DNA of 64,000 nucleotides from Ruminiclostridium herbifermentans (GCF_005473905.2 NZ_CP061336.1:1976501-2040500), one strand, 5' to 3'. Positions 38,145 to 47,930 are shown, numbered from the stretch's first letter. Notes: generated from the letters alone by a model not told the origin. Program-made: numbers and translations.

Positions 38145-38429
38145 ATGTCAATTAGGCCCGTGGATTTTCAAGTAATGTATCCTAAATCATCTGAATTAGC
38201 AAAAACATATAGTGATGAGACAAACAAGAATCATGCTATAAATCAGCAATTAGCTGAGCAAAATAGAGATAAAATAGATAATAGCTTAAAACAAGTGGTT
38301 GCCCGTGAAAATGTGCATGGGGGTCGCATAGAAAGAAAAGACGAAAACGATAAGTCAAAGCAGCAAAAGGAAAAAAATAAAAAGCAAAAAAAGCCAGAGA
38401 ACATGCCAACCATTGATATAAAGATATAG
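38145..38429 (+). CDS. Small Lys/Gln-rich protein of the flagellar locus
   Basis: No named family is recognised. The 94 residues open with SIRPVDFQVMYPKSSELAK and end in a highly charged KQQKEKNKKQKK tail; no membrane segment. ATG 38145 is 30 bases after fapA with AGGAGG upstream, so it is a real co-transcribed gene. Function unknown. Confidence 0.72.
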   Translation: MSIRPVDFQVMYPKSSELAKTYSDETNKNHAINQQLAEQNRDKIDNSLKQVVARENVHGGRIERKDENDKSKQQKEKNKKQKKPENMPTIDIKI

Positions 38430-38564
38430 TTTTTTGGGAAGCTTTTAATTCCTTTTATACATAGTGAAGGGGTTAAGCATTTAAAAACCTTTAATGCTAT
38501 TATTACTAATGCAATTTTAGTTCGATATTAAAATGCTAATATTGATTAATAACTTGAGGTGAGT

Positions 38565-39521
38565 ATGGAAGCATTTTATGTAAGTATTATATTTATAGGA
38601 AGTATATTGGTAATTGCAGCTCTGTTTTTCATTATAATGGATAAAGTTAACGGAAAAGACTTTTTTAAAGAGTTTGACAGAAAAAAGGATGAAATGTTTA
38701 ACTTGATTCAAGATTCTGAAGAAATGATACAAGAGCTAAATAAGATGTCTGATTATGTTGTAACAGTTATAGAAGAAAAAAATAAGGAATTCTTTAGTAA
38801 AAACGCTAATCTCAAAGTTCAGAAACCACAGATAGCAATTGAAGATGTAAAAGAGGATATAAGAGAGTTGCCACCTCAAACAAAGGGGGAGCAACTTTTA
38901 CTAGATAATCAGAAAAGTGCTAAGCAGGAAGTGTTAACTGAAAATACGCTTGTTGAAGATGAAGATTCAGATAATGGTGTAGATTACGCAAATCATATAG
39001 AAGAAACAGAACCACAAAAGGTTACTGTTCCTATTAACACAAAAAATGCAGTACTGAAATATAAGAATTCAGGCTTGCAAAATAAGGACAAATTTTCTCA
39101 AAATGAAGATTTTGAGCTGAATATGAGTAGTGTAGTTTATGAACCTCAAAAATCGGATAAGCTTGTTAAGGACAATTTTGATAATAACAGAGACAAAAAT
39201 AAAGACAAAAATGGATTTAAAAAGTATTCAGAATTAGCCCAAGAGGAAGAGATATCTAAGGATAATAGAATAACAGACGATAAGTATTTAACTGAGGTTA
39301 ATATTGAAGAAACTCAAAAAGCGCCTGATGATTCAATGAATAATGGAAAAGAACCAGAAAATCATGAAATAGAAAATCAGAAAAAGTCAAGACTTACTCT
39401 TAGTGGGAAAAGGGGAGAGGTTTTGCAGTTGATAGAAATTGGCATGAGTGATGATGAAATTTCTGAGAAATTAAAAGTAGGTAAAGGTGAGGTTAGGCTT
39501 ATTAGAGGATTAAGCAAATAA
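38565..39521 (+). CDS. DUF6115-like membrane-anchored protein with C-terminal helix-turn-helix-like segment
   Basis: The 318-residue protein has one N-terminal membrane helix (about 4-24), a short coiled coil, a long charged disordered region (about 80-270) and a C-terminal 40-residue segment. That segment (GEVLQLIEIGMSDDEISEKLKVG) resembles a resolvase/LuxR-type helix-turn-helix. Such proteins lie downstream of fapA in clostridial motility clusters. ATG 38565 follows TTGAGGTGAG. The role is unknown. Confidence 0.65.
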   Translation: MEAFYVSIIFIGSILVIAALFFIIMDKVNGKDFFKEFDRKKDEMFNLIQDSEEMIQELNKMSDYVVTVIEEKNKEFFSKNANLKVQKPQIAIEDVKEDIRELPPQTKGEQLLLDNQKSAKQEVLTENTLVEDEDSDNGVDYANHIEETEPQKVTVPINTKNAVLKYKNSGLQNKDKFSQNEDFELNMSSVVYEPQKSDKLVKDNFDNNRDKNKDKNGFKKYSELAQEEEISKDNRITDDKYLTEVNIEETQKAPDDSMNNGKEPENHEIENQKKSRLTLSGKRGEVLQLIEIGMSDDEISEKLKVGKGEVRLIRGLSK

Positions 39522-39653
39522 TAAAAATAGAATAACCATCGTCTTTATTATATAGGACTTATTAATATAGAAATGGCATTTTGAAAATTACTGCTACCAA
39601 AATTAAAAAAATTTATACAATTTTGTTGATGATTATAAAGCATGGAGAAAAAG

Positions 39654-40232
39654 ATGAGAAGACTACATGAGAAGAGTATTGTATTAGGAATTGGAATAGG
39701 GATGATTATTACATCTATTGCGGGAATGATTTATTCTGCTGGTACTCAAAAGGAATTAACTAGAGAAGAAATTATTAGCAAAGCTAAGGCTTATGGTTTA
39801 ATTGAGCCCACTACTTTTATAAATAATAATACATCTGATAACACAAAGGCAGCTCTTGATAAAAACACTTCCAACAATACTGAAACAGCAAATGAAACTT
39901 CATCAAATACTTCAACAACCAGCGAAAAAGCTGATGAAACTACAACACCAAACAATGCAGCTGATAAAACTGGCACAAACAATCAGCAAGAGCCTGAAAA
40001 ATCTGAAAACCTCGAAGCTGAGAGAAATATCAGTATTGCAGTACAAAGGGGATTTGGTTCTAAACAGGTGGCAAAGTTATTACTTGAAAAAGGGGTTATT
40101 ACAAGTGAAGCTGAATTTGATGCTGCTTTAGCATCTTATAAAGCTACTCAAAAAATTCGTACAGGAACTTATTTATTCAAAAAGAATGAAGATTTAGACT
40201 ATATTGTTAAAACCATTTGTAAATTTAAATAG
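39654..40232 (+). CDS. MltG/YceG-like membrane protein lacking the catalytic domain
   Basis: The 192-residue protein has an N-terminal membrane anchor (about 8-27), a Ser/Thr/Asn-rich linker (about 50-120) and a C-terminal segment (about 125-190). That segment resembles the LysM-like substrate domain of MltG transglycosylases (GFGSKQVAKLLLEKGVI ... GTYLF). The catalytic Glu-bearing part of MltG is missing. ATG 39654 has GGAG seven bases upstream; ATG 39642 lacks a site. A terminator follows at 40278. Confidence 0.68.
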   Translation: MRRLHEKSIVLGIGIGMIITSIAGMIYSAGTQKELTREEIISKAKAYGLIEPTTFINNNTSDNTKAALDKNTSNNTETANETSSNTSTTSEKADETTTPNNAADKTGTNNQQEPEKSENLEAERNISIAVQRGFGSKQVAKLLLEKGVITSEAEFDAALASYKATQKIRTGTYLFKKNEDLDYIVKTICKFK

Positions 40233-40277
40233 GTTTTATATAATTTTAAGAATTTAAAGAGGTATAATATTATTTTA

Positions 40278-40316
40278 ACTCGAAAATATACTATGTTAGT
40301 ACATTTTCGAGTTTTT
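40278..40316 (+). terminator. Rho-independent terminator ending the motility block
   Basis: ACTCGAAAAT (40278-40287) pairs perfectly with ATTTTCGAGT (40303-40312), followed by TTTTT. Stem sequence is shared with hairpins at 36309 and 51000. Confidence 0.8.
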
Positions 40317-40407
40317 CAATTTTGTCACTGTTTACAAAGCACATCGTATAATCAATGATATAGACAAACAAAGATATAAATTGAACTTCTATGTATACGA
40401 AATATTA

Positions 40408-41769
40408 TTATAAAGAATATTTCTTTGCGTTAAACTCATCTTTAATAACCTTAAGTGCTATTGGAGTAAATATCAATGCACAAACTATTTCGGCAGCTGG
40501 ATAGCAAAACCAAACTCCCTTTAATCCAAAAAGTTTACCTAAAAAATATGCAGAAGGCAATAATACTATTATTTGTCTTAGTAGTGACATTATAAGTGAT
40601 TTAAAGCCATGTCCAATTGATTGGAACATTGACGAAATAATTATACCAAATGCTGCTGGAATAAAGCATATGCTAATAACCCTAAGGGCGTAAACTCCTA
40701 TTTCAGAATCTTGACCAAATATAGAAAGCAACCTGCTAGGGAACAATTGGAAGATTACTAGTCCTACAACTAAAATAACAGAAGCAACTGATAAAGACAA
40801 AAACAAAGTGCGGTCAAAGCGCTTCTTTTTATTTGCGCCAAAATTATATCCCATTATTGGCATAGCACCTTGTGTTAATCCAAATACAGGCATAAATACG
40901 AAGGATTGCAGTTTGAAATATATACCCAGTACTGAAATAGCAGCTTCTGATAATGACATGAGTATGAAGTTTAAGCTTGAAGTTGTAAAAGAAGCAACAG
41001 AGTTCATGATGATAGTAGGAATACCTACTTTATATATGTTAATTATATTTTGCTTCTTAATCTTTAGGCCGCGCAAATTTGGTTTAATAGCGTGTTTTTT
41101 AACATTGAGCATAATAATAACGTAGGTCATTGCTGTAAACTGACTAATTACTGTTGCAATGGCTGAACCGGCTATACCTAACTCTGGAAAAAAGAAATAT
41201 CCAAAAATAAGCATTGGATTTAATATAATGTTAAGAATAGCTCCAATTAACTGTGAAACCATAGGTACTGTCATGTTTCCTGTTGCCTGCAGCGTTTTTG
41301 TACAAACAACTTCAATGAACATTCCAGCAGAACAAGCCGTTACTATTGTAAGAAAGGTTGTACCCAAGGATATAACATTTGGATTGTCCGAAAACAGTGC
41401 AATAAAAGAACCTGAAAACAAAAATCCTATTACAGCAAATATGGCAGCATTTATCAATGCCAAAAATAATCCAGTTGATGCTGTGGCAGAAGCTTCATCA
41501 ATTTTTCCTTCTCCTAGCTTTCTGGCAACCAGTGAATTTGTTCCTATTCCCACACCAATTGCAAAAGCAAAAACCAAAAGCTGCATAGGAAAAGCTATTG
41601 AGACAGCTTGAAAAGCATCGAGACTTAGTTTTGATACAAAATAGCTATCAACAATATTATATAGTGATTGGACAAACATAGACAACATAGCGGGTGCTGA
41701 CATGCTTGCCAATAATCTACCGATTGGCATTTCGCCCATTTTTTCAAAGCCTAAACTTTCTTTTTTCAT
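40408..41769 (-). CDS. MATE-family multidrug/Na+ efflux transporter
   Basis: The 453-residue protein has about twelve membrane helices and MATE features: GRLLASMSAPAMLSMFVQSLYNIVDSYFVSKL at the N-terminus (first helix region), GIGTNSLVARKLGEGK and a second-half repeat with GLTQGAMPIMGYNFGA. Substrate is unknown. The start is the ATG at 41769 (reverse strand) with GGAGG upstream; the frame continues further but without support. Transcribed opposite to its neighbours, with a 1-kb non-coding region upstream. Confidence 0.93.
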   Translation of the reverse strand: MKKESLGFEKMGEMPIGRLLASMSAPAMLSMFVQSLYNIVDSYFVSKLSLDAFQAVSIAFPMQLLVFAFAIGVGIGTNSLVARKLGEGKIDEASATASTGLFLALINAAIFAVIGFLFSGSFIALFSDNPNVISLGTTFLTIVTACSAGMFIEVVCTKTLQATGNMTVPMVSQLIGAILNIILNPMLIFGYFFFPELGIAGSAIATVISQFTAMTYVIIMLNVKKHAIKPNLRGLKIKKQNIINIYKVGIPTIIMNSVASFTTSSLNFILMSLSEAAISVLGIYFKLQSFVFMPVFGLTQGAMPIMGYNFGANKKKRFDRTLFLSLSVASVILVVGLVIFQLFPSRLLSIFGQDSEIGVYALRVISICFIPAAFGIIISSMFQSIGHGFKSLIMSLLRQIIVLLPSAYFLGKLFGLKGVWFCYPAAEIVCALIFTPIALKVIKDEFNAKKYSL

Positions 41770-41820
41770 AAAACCTCCAGTGGATATCAAAACAAATTGT
41801 ATTTTATAGTTGTTAATCAA

Positions 41821-42826
41821 TTTTCACAATTATTGCTCATTGTGATTATATTAATCATTGGCTTTTAAGCTTAAATTCATTTATAGAGCTTAACACCGAC
41901 TAAATATGCAACTTTTATAATCCAACTTTCTGTTGTAAAGTATTATGTTGTTCAAATTATCTAATGCTTTGTTGTTGAGAAATAAGTCTATCTATTAGAA
42001 TTATGTAGTTAACAATAGATATGTTTGAACACTAAATTTGAAATATTATTTATTACTTATTACACACAAATAATAATTTTATCAAATAAAGCATATAAAT
42101 GTCAAATTCGTAAATTATATTATTTGAATAGATTTTTCTAAATAGCTTGCCTTTTGGACATAATAATGGTTAATTAATGCATATTTACCATATTAATTAT
42201 ATTGAGAGGATGTTTAATCAATACTATTATTCAGTCTATTAGAATAGATTCCTATGAGTGTTTACAACAGTAAACTGCTAAATAGTAATAACAATTCCAT
42301 TTTCCCAAATAAATATAAGTGAATAGTATATTTTTTATGAATTATATGGTATATATATTGTAGAAAACAAATAGTACCCATTATTTTGCAGCTTCCTAGT
42401 ATTTAGATTACAGTGGCGGCAAAACGGTTTTTTTTGATATATTTGAAAATATATAAATGCTGATATTACAAGCTCAAACTTCCCATTGGAATATACGCTT
42501 AAAGTTCAATATATCAGCTGTGGTACTATAATCAGTGGCAGCATTATCAAAAGATAAGTAATTATTTCATATGATAAGTTGATATATTTCAGTATTATTA
42601 AATGAAAAGGCTTGCACAGGCATATATTATTTCATAAGATAGGTTGGTTTGTTATTACTAAACATTGGTAATCTTAAGTATGGTTCTGCTTTTAGTCCGA
42701 AAGTTGTGTCAGAAATAATTGCATGAATTAGTTGTATGAGTAAAGCTTGCATGTGTAATACATAAATCGTTGTGTTATTGTTGATTTAATGAAGCAACTA
42801 GATTACATTAAATATTGGAGGCAATA
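41821..42826. repeat. Gene-free 1-kb region with degenerate palindromic repeats
   Basis: This region separates the divergent MATE and PH-domain genes. It contains fragments of the palindromic repeat family: AGCTTAACACCGA at 41888-41900 and AGAAATAATTGCATGAATTAG at 42711-42732. It also has a GCTGATAT/ATATCAGC pair (42459-42466 and 42511-42518), and a direct repeat TTATTTCATAWGATARGTTG near 42564 and 42629. No open frame of credible length has a ribosome-binding site. Promoters of both neighbours must lie here. Confidence 0.5.
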
Positions 42827-43312
42827 ATGGAGTATCAAAAACTAGATAGTAGAATTTTAATTTCTTGGAGAATTGTTAGATTAATTAGTCTTGTTATTGT
42901 TGGATTAATTTTAACTGTTGCACTGATTATTATGTCAAGAGTGACATTTCTTGAAGCATACTTAATTTATGGATATATTGTTGCAGGAATAATATTAAGC
43001 TATATGTTATTAGGTCTTTTTCTGTATCCAGCAATTGAATACAGACAGTGGGGATATATTATTTCTGATGATAGAGTGGAGATAAGACATGGTATATTTT
43101 TAATTAAAATTACTGTTATACCAATTGTAAGAATTCAGCACATTACAATATCCCAGGGGCCGATCAACCGCAGGCTTGGTATTTCAACAATAAATGTACA
43201 TACTGCAAGTGGAGTTTTTGCTATTGAAGGCATTTCAAGTGAGGAAGCAAGCGCTATGGCTGAAATGCTAAAATCAAAGTTGTATATTAGACTTGAAAAT
43301 AACGAGAAATAG
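42827..43312 (+). CDS. PH-domain (DUF304) membrane protein, YdbS-like
   Basis: The 161-residue protein has two N-terminal membrane helices (about 20-42 and 50-70) and a bacterial PH domain with YIISDDRVEIRHGIF and RIQHITISQGPINRRLG, the YdbS pattern. The role in Bacillus homologues is loosely linked to antimicrobial tolerance. ATG 42827 follows GGAGG (42816-42820). It forms an operon with the next gene. Confidence 0.85.
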   Translation: MEYQKLDSRILISWRIVRLISLVIVGLILTVALIIMSRVTFLEAYLIYGYIVAGIILSYMLLGLFLYPAIEYRQWGYIISDDRVEIRHGIFLIKITVIPIVRIQHITISQGPINRRLGISTINVHTASGVFAIEGISSEEASAMAEMLKSKLYIRLENNEK

Positions 43313-43340
43313 TTCACTTTTTTAATCATAGGAGGTCAAA

Positions 43341-44753
43341 TTGGATTTTAAGCATAGACGAGGACATTTTTTAATTATATTTGAAAAAATATCAGAAATA
43401 CCAATACTTTTGTTAAGTATTATTTTTAGTGCTTTTCTATTAAATACATTTGACACGCAGGCATTGATACCTGTAGTGGCTATTTTACTTAGCCCTATTT
43501 CGAAGCTGGTTAATTATTTCTTTACATATTACACTTTAACACAAGAGCATCTAATAGTAGAATCTGGTGTGTTCAATAAAAAGAGAATTGAGCTTCCATT
43601 TTCAACTATTACCGCTGTAGACCTTTCTCAAAATATCTTGTATCAGATATTTGGTGTTTATAAAATTAAAGTGGATAATGCAAGTCAAACAAATGAGGCT
43701 GCAAATCAATCTAAGATTAATTTGACTTTAAAGAAAGAAGAAGCCATTCAATTTAAAAAGATAATTACTGGCAATTTTATTGAGACAGCTAATGAACAAC
43801 ATGAGTTAGCGGCAATTAAAGGGGAAATTAGTGATTTTATAAAGCTAGGGCTTTTACAGTCTAAGGCTGCCTACATTATGAGTATACTTGCTATTGTCGG
43901 ATCTCTATCAAGCTTAATTATCCCATTTATAGAAGGTAAGGTTGAGGGTGCATTATTGGCAGCTTTGATTATTACAATAATAATTATTGTATATTTGACA
44001 GCGGTAATAATGTCAATTGTAAAAGCAGTCATAAAATATTATGCTTTCAGCGTTTGGGCAGATGAGGAAACACTAAAAGTACAATATGGACTATTGAATA
44101 AAAAAAGCTTTTCGCTTCAGAAAAGTAAAATAAATGGTATCATTCTGAAACAAAATTTACTAATGAGAATTTTTAAACTTTACTCAGCAGAAGTAATAGT
44201 AATAGGATATGGTGATAAGTCAGAAGAGGGTGGAACTGAGAAAGCCATTATTTTCCCTATTGCCAAAAAGGAAAAAATTAAAGAAATTGTTAATATTGTT
44301 TTACCTGAATATTCATTAGATTATAAACTCTGTAAGCCAGAGAGAAAGGCAATAAGATACTTTTTCATAAGTCCTATGTTTATATTTGCTGTAATTTGTG
44401 TAATATGCGCAGTTGCTGCAGCAATAATTATTGAAAATTATATAGTAATAGCAGCAGCTTTAGTATTTTTAGCATTTTCGGTTGCGCACACAATACAAAA
44501 GTATATCAATGCTGGAATAAGCGTAGGGGAGAGCAATATTGTGCTTTCATCAGGAGCATTCAGCAAGCGAGTAGCTATTATAAAAACAAAAAGCATAGAA
44601 AGTATTACCTCTACAGGCAGCATATTTAAGAGAAGAAAGGGCTTTGTATCAATTAGGCTCGGGTTTGTTGCTCCTTTGCGAGTAGCAAACATATCCTCGC
44701 TGAATCTGCCTATCAATCAGTTTGAGTTGCTAGAAGGGGTTTTGAAGTATTAG
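43341..44753 (+). CDS. PH-domain (DUF304) membrane protein, YdbT-like
   Basis: The 470-residue protein alternates paired membrane helices with three bacterial PH domains. Each domain has a Y-x-L/F-x-x-x-x-L-x-V-x-x-G-x-F pattern (for example YTLTQEHLIVESGVF and FSVWADEETLKVQYGLL). TTG 43341 lies behind AGGAGGTC. It is 28 bases after the YdbS-like gene. The two probably form one membrane complex. Confidence 0.85.
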   Translation: MDFKHRRGHFLIIFEKISEIPILLLSIIFSAFLLNTFDTQALIPVVAILLSPISKLVNYFFTYYTLTQEHLIVESGVFNKKRIELPFSTITAVDLSQNILYQIFGVYKIKVDNASQTNEAANQSKINLTLKKEEAIQFKKIITGNFIETANEQHELAAIKGEISDFIKLGLLQSKAAYIMSILAIVGSLSSLIIPFIEGKVEGALLAALIITIIIIVYLTAVIMSIVKAVIKYYAFSVWADEETLKVQYGLLNKKSFSLQKSKINGIILKQNLLMRIFKLYSAEVIVIGYGDKSEEGGTEKAIIFPIAKKEKIKEIVNIVLPEYSLDYKLCKPERKAIRYFFISPMFIFAVICVICAVAAAIIIENYIVIAAALVFLAFSVAHTIQKYINAGISVGESNIVLSSGAFSKRVAIIKTKSIESITSTGSIFKRRKGFVSIRLGFVAPLRVANISSLNLPINQFELLEGVLKY

Positions 44754-45250
44754 AAATGAAAGCCGAGCATAGTCTAAGATTACTGATGGTTTTTTAAGCC
44801 ACTTAATTTTTACAAACTTATTATTTGGAGGCTTGGCGATTTTTTTAGCAACTTATGGATGAAAAGCTGAACAGAGTCTAAGTTTACTGATGGCTTGTTG
44901 TAAGTAAACCAACTTATTTTATGTAATTATTTTAGCTTTCATTTTATACAATGCATTAGTAGTTATGAAGAACAAGCATAAGTAATTTAAAAAGTACTTC
45001 ACAAAAGTAAGCTGCTGTCTAAAACTTCGTAATGGTATAATTATATAAACTTATAACTCTGTGCTTAATTTTCATCTTTTGGAGGTTTTGTAGGCTTAAA
45101 ATGCCGCTTGGGTAATGTTTTTGCACTTGAATTTCTTTTTATTGACTAAAAAGCGTAAGCTTTTATCAGGTTGAGAAAAAAATTTTTGAAATTTAGTATT
45201 GATTTGTGATTGTTTGTGTGTTATTATATTCAAGCAGCAGGAATTAACAT
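44754..45250. repeat. Gene-free spacer with a degenerate direct repeat
   Basis: Two related 40-base segments occur at about 44757-44796 and 44860-44899, sharing AGTCTAAG.TTACTGATGG. They resemble the TTAAGCTTATCAATGGCTTG core of the palindromic family. No gene is seen. Confidence 0.45.
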
Positions 45251-45290
45251 GCTGAACTGGTGAAATTGGCAGACGCACTGGTTTGTATCT
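45251..45290 (+). pseudogene. Truncated tRNA-Leu-like 5' half
   Basis: The segment GCTGAACTGGTGAAATTGGC followed by AGACGCACTGG reads like the acceptor and D-arm of a tRNA-Leu (compare GGAATTGGCAGACG in the intact gene 70 bases downstream). It then breaks into unrelated sequence with no T-arm or acceptor 3' strand. It is a tRNA remnant. Confidence 0.6.
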
Positions 45291-45320
45291 AAAATGGAAT
45301 TTGCACTGACAATTAAATAT

Positions 45321-45407
45321 GGGGATGTGATGGAATTGGCAGACGTAGCGGACTCAAAATCCGCCGATAGTGATATCGTGTGGGTTCGACTCCCACCATC
45401 CCCACCA
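45321..45407 (+). tRNA. tRNA-Leu (anticodon CAA)
   Basis: The acceptor stem GGGGATG/CATCCCC closes the molecule, followed by discriminator A and an encoded CCA. The D-arm is GGAATTGGCAGACG, and the anticodon stem GCGGA/TCCGC encloses the CTCAAAA loop, giving anticodon CAA. A long variable arm (GATAGTGATATC region) and the GTGGG TTCGACT CCCAC T-arm complete a type II leucine tRNA. Confidence 0.93.
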
Positions 45408-45418
45408 AGTTTTATGAG

Positions 45419-45450
45419 AACCTTGTAACTAAATAGTTGCAGGTTTTTTT
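45419..45450 (+). terminator. Terminator after tRNA-Leu
   Basis: AACCTTGTAACT pairs with AGTTGCAGGTT (one bulged T and a GU pair), followed by seven T residues, 12 bases after the tRNA CCA. Confidence 0.8.
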
Positions 45451-46057
45451 GCTATTTTTATGAGCAGTAGACATATCTAGTGGAAGCAAATAATTTGGTT
45501 CTATGTTAATAGTTGATAGAGAACGGTAAATTGAAATTTGAATTTATTTGAGAACTCTTGCTTTATGGCTGATTGGCTCTCTGTTTGTAGATATGTAGAA
45601 TTATACGTCTTAAATTATCAAAATTTCTATCTCCCACCCTGATTATGTTTACAAAGTATACTAGGGAAGAGTATCTACTAAGAGAAGTCTTTAATGGTCT
45701 CTAAGAATAACGAAGTAACTAAAATGATGTGAGACAAACATCTATAAAGTTTCTACCCAAAGGAGTTATATCAATAATATCTTTTGCATATCTGCTTTAT
45801 TTAAAGGAATATACCTTTTTATGCAGAATTATGAATTATAATTTAATCCATATGCGAGGTTTACATGTTAGCAAATAATAAGCTGAAAGATTCAAATGAT
45901 ATAAATTTTGACACGGAGGCTAAAAAATAACGTATGATGAGTTCATAAATATTAGGCTGAAATCATTATATTCTAAGAAAAAACAATGTAAAAGTATTGA
46001 ACAACTATATTTGATGGTTGAATATGAACTGATGTAAGATCAAGTGATACATTATCT
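45451..46057. other. Gene-poor decayed DNA downstream of the tRNA
   Basis: The 600 bases contain stop codons in all frames. One short frame with a GAGGT site (near 45873, about 20 codons) may be a gene remnant. Flanks of tRNA-Leu genes are common integration sites, but I see no repeat of the tRNA 3' end in the window. Confidence 0.35.
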
Positions 46058-46261
46058 ATGGGTAGTTTAATTTTCGCTGTGCTTGCAATTTTTGTAGCTA
46101 TATTTCCTTATGTTTTAGGAATATTATGTGTTATGATATTATATTTTGTATATGGTTTAGTTGGAATATACATCTTGAAAAAGGCAGAAAAATGGTTTGA
46201 CTATTCTGGTAAAAAAACAATGGTGCTGAATATTTGTTTAAATATTTTGGTTAGTAAATAA
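46058..46261 (+). CDS. Possible small membrane protein
   Basis: The 67-residue frame encodes two hydrophobic helices (about 3-23 and 25-42) and a basic end. There is no good ribosome-binding site before ATG 46058, and it lies in decayed DNA, so it may be a remnant. Function unknown. Confidence 0.35.
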   Translation: MGSLIFAVLAIFVAIFPYVLGILCVMILYFVYGLVGIYILKKAEKWFDYSGKKTMVLNICLNILVSK

Positions 46262-46463
46262 TATATTTATATTGAGACCAATTAGATATGGGTGTGTATG
46301 TCAAGTTCATTATATAAATTGCCCCGTTTTCAACTATAACAGCTTCTTCATATTGAACTTTTTATGTTCCTTATGCTGTCATTTATTTACCTTTATATTT
46401 AAGCCTGATATAAGAACGCTGAAGGTTTCAATATTATTTTATAATAGGGAGTGATTATATATT

Positions 46464-47099
46464 ATGAGAAAATTGAAGACTAAAAGAAAAGTACTTGTAA
46501 TCTTTACGATATTTGCAATAGCTACTTTAGCTTGTTGTATAGGATATGCTGTTAGTAATGATAGTATTGCTAATCTTTTTGGGAAAAAACATGCAGAAGT
46601 CTTAAAAAACGCCGGTGATGATATAGTTGCAACCGTAGATGGTGAAAAAATAACTAAAAAAGGGTTTGATACATATAAGCTATTTTTAAGCAATAGCAAA
46701 GATGATATGTCTGATCAGCAAATACTTGATAAAATAATAGAACGTAATATTCTATACGATTTAGCCATAAAAGAAAGCTATTCTGCCTCAGATAGTGAAT
46801 TATCTTCTGTTATTAAAACAGCTCAAGATGTAATTAAGAGTGATAGTCAGCAATATGAAGCATTTAAGGAATATCTTATTGGATTAAGTATGAGTGAAGA
46901 TGAATATTGGGAAATTGTTATACCTGCTTATGAAAAAGCAGTTACATGTGGAAAGTATAAAAAAGCGTTAAAGGAAAATTTTAAGAAAGAAAATAAGATA
47001 GTAGATGAAGAAGAGTTAAATACTAAATTTAATGATTTCTATAATCAAAAAGTAAAGAATGCTAAGAGTAAATTAAAAGTTGAAACTTATTTTAAGTAA
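46464..47099 (+). CDS. SurA-N-like exported protein without a PPIase domain
   Basis: The 211-residue protein has a basic N-terminus and a hydrophobic segment (about 9-30) with Cys pairs (LACCIG). That segment could act as a membrane anchor or lipoprotein-like signal. A SurA/PrsA-type chaperone N-domain follows (ATVDGEKITKKGFDTYKL ... LDKIIERNILYDLAIKE). The parvulin rotamase domain found in PrsA is absent. GGGAG lies 13 bases upstream of ATG 46464. Confidence 0.65.
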   Translation: MRKLKTKRKVLVIFTIFAIATLACCIGYAVSNDSIANLFGKKHAEVLKNAGDDIVATVDGEKITKKGFDTYKLFLSNSKDDMSDQQILDKIIERNILYDLAIKESYSASDSELSSVIKTAQDVIKSDSQQYEAFKEYLIGLSMSEDEYWEIVIPAYEKAVTCGKYKKALKENFKKENKIVDEEELNTKFNDFYNQKVKNAKSKLKVETYFK

Positions 47100-47148
47100 T
47101 GGAGTGGATTGAGTAGCTTTGTATTTTACCATAAAGGAGTAAAATTTA

Positions 47149-47649
47149 ATGGATTTTAAATACTATCTAAGATACGCAAGTTTGGTATTATTAATAATTT
47201 TTAACGTAAATGTTAGTATGGCAACTAATGAAATCTCCGCTTGCTTTTTTCTTTTATGTGTTTAGTTTAGTAGTAATTGTGGTGTTGTTTTCTGTAAAAT
47301 ATGTTGTCAATCAGGATGAAATATTTAAATATATATTTTTTTGATGTTCGGACTATAAATATACATAATATAAAAATGATAAAGATAGGGTTAAAGTCAA
47401 ACATATTGGAACTATTGAAATATATATTGGTAATGCTGCTAAAGCTGTTAAAGAGGATGGTTATTATTTTATAATGAATGATGATAGGCTGATTAAAATT
47501 GAAAGTGGATATCGAAAGAAGGAATAACTCTAGGAAAATATATAATAGGAAACTATAAAATCCCCAAAAAACATTATGAAAAATATAAACTTTTAATGAT
47601 AGGTTTTAAAAATATTAGAGATAAATTAAATATAAATATAATCAGCTAA
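47149..47649 (+). pseudogene. Frameshifted membrane/PH-like gene remnant
   Basis: An ATG at 47149 with GGAG (47136-47139) begins a reading frame that stops after 38 codons. Shifting frame recovers a second hydrophobic helix (FFYVFSLVVIVVLFSVKYVV) and then a strand-rich segment (DVRTINIHNIKMIK). The layout, two helices then a PH-like domain, suggests a decayed bPH-type protein. Further frame changes follow up to a stop near 47649. Confidence 0.4.
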
Positions 47650-47699
47650 AGAAGTAGAAAACAGCCTCGTATAACTAAATGTATAATAAAAGGATATGT

Positions 47700-47930
47700 A
47701 TAAATATTAGCAATTACTGATTATCCAAAAAGAATAAAAAATATTTCAGTTCTAGTTACTCATTCCTATGATTGTGGATGGATATTAAGCGAAAAGACTA
47801 AAATGTTCCGCTTACCTTGGCTTAAAAGTTATTATTACATACAGACTATGTTCCTTTTATGAATGAGTTTTATAATGATTCTGTGGTTGATATTGACAAA
47901 ATTGATTATTTTAGCTGAATTTGAATGAAA
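47700..47930 (+). pseudogene. Unidentified gene fragment with frameshift
   Basis: Two overlapping frames read ISVLVTHSYDCGWILSEKTK and then VPFMNEFYNDSVVDIDKIDY before a stop, with a probable frameshift near 47855. No start with a ribosome-binding site is left and the family is not recognised. Confidence 0.3.

Noticed and set aside
45096-45278. 60-residue minus-strand frame across the tRNA remnant
   Set aside because: It overlaps tRNA-derived sequence and lacks a ribosome-binding site.
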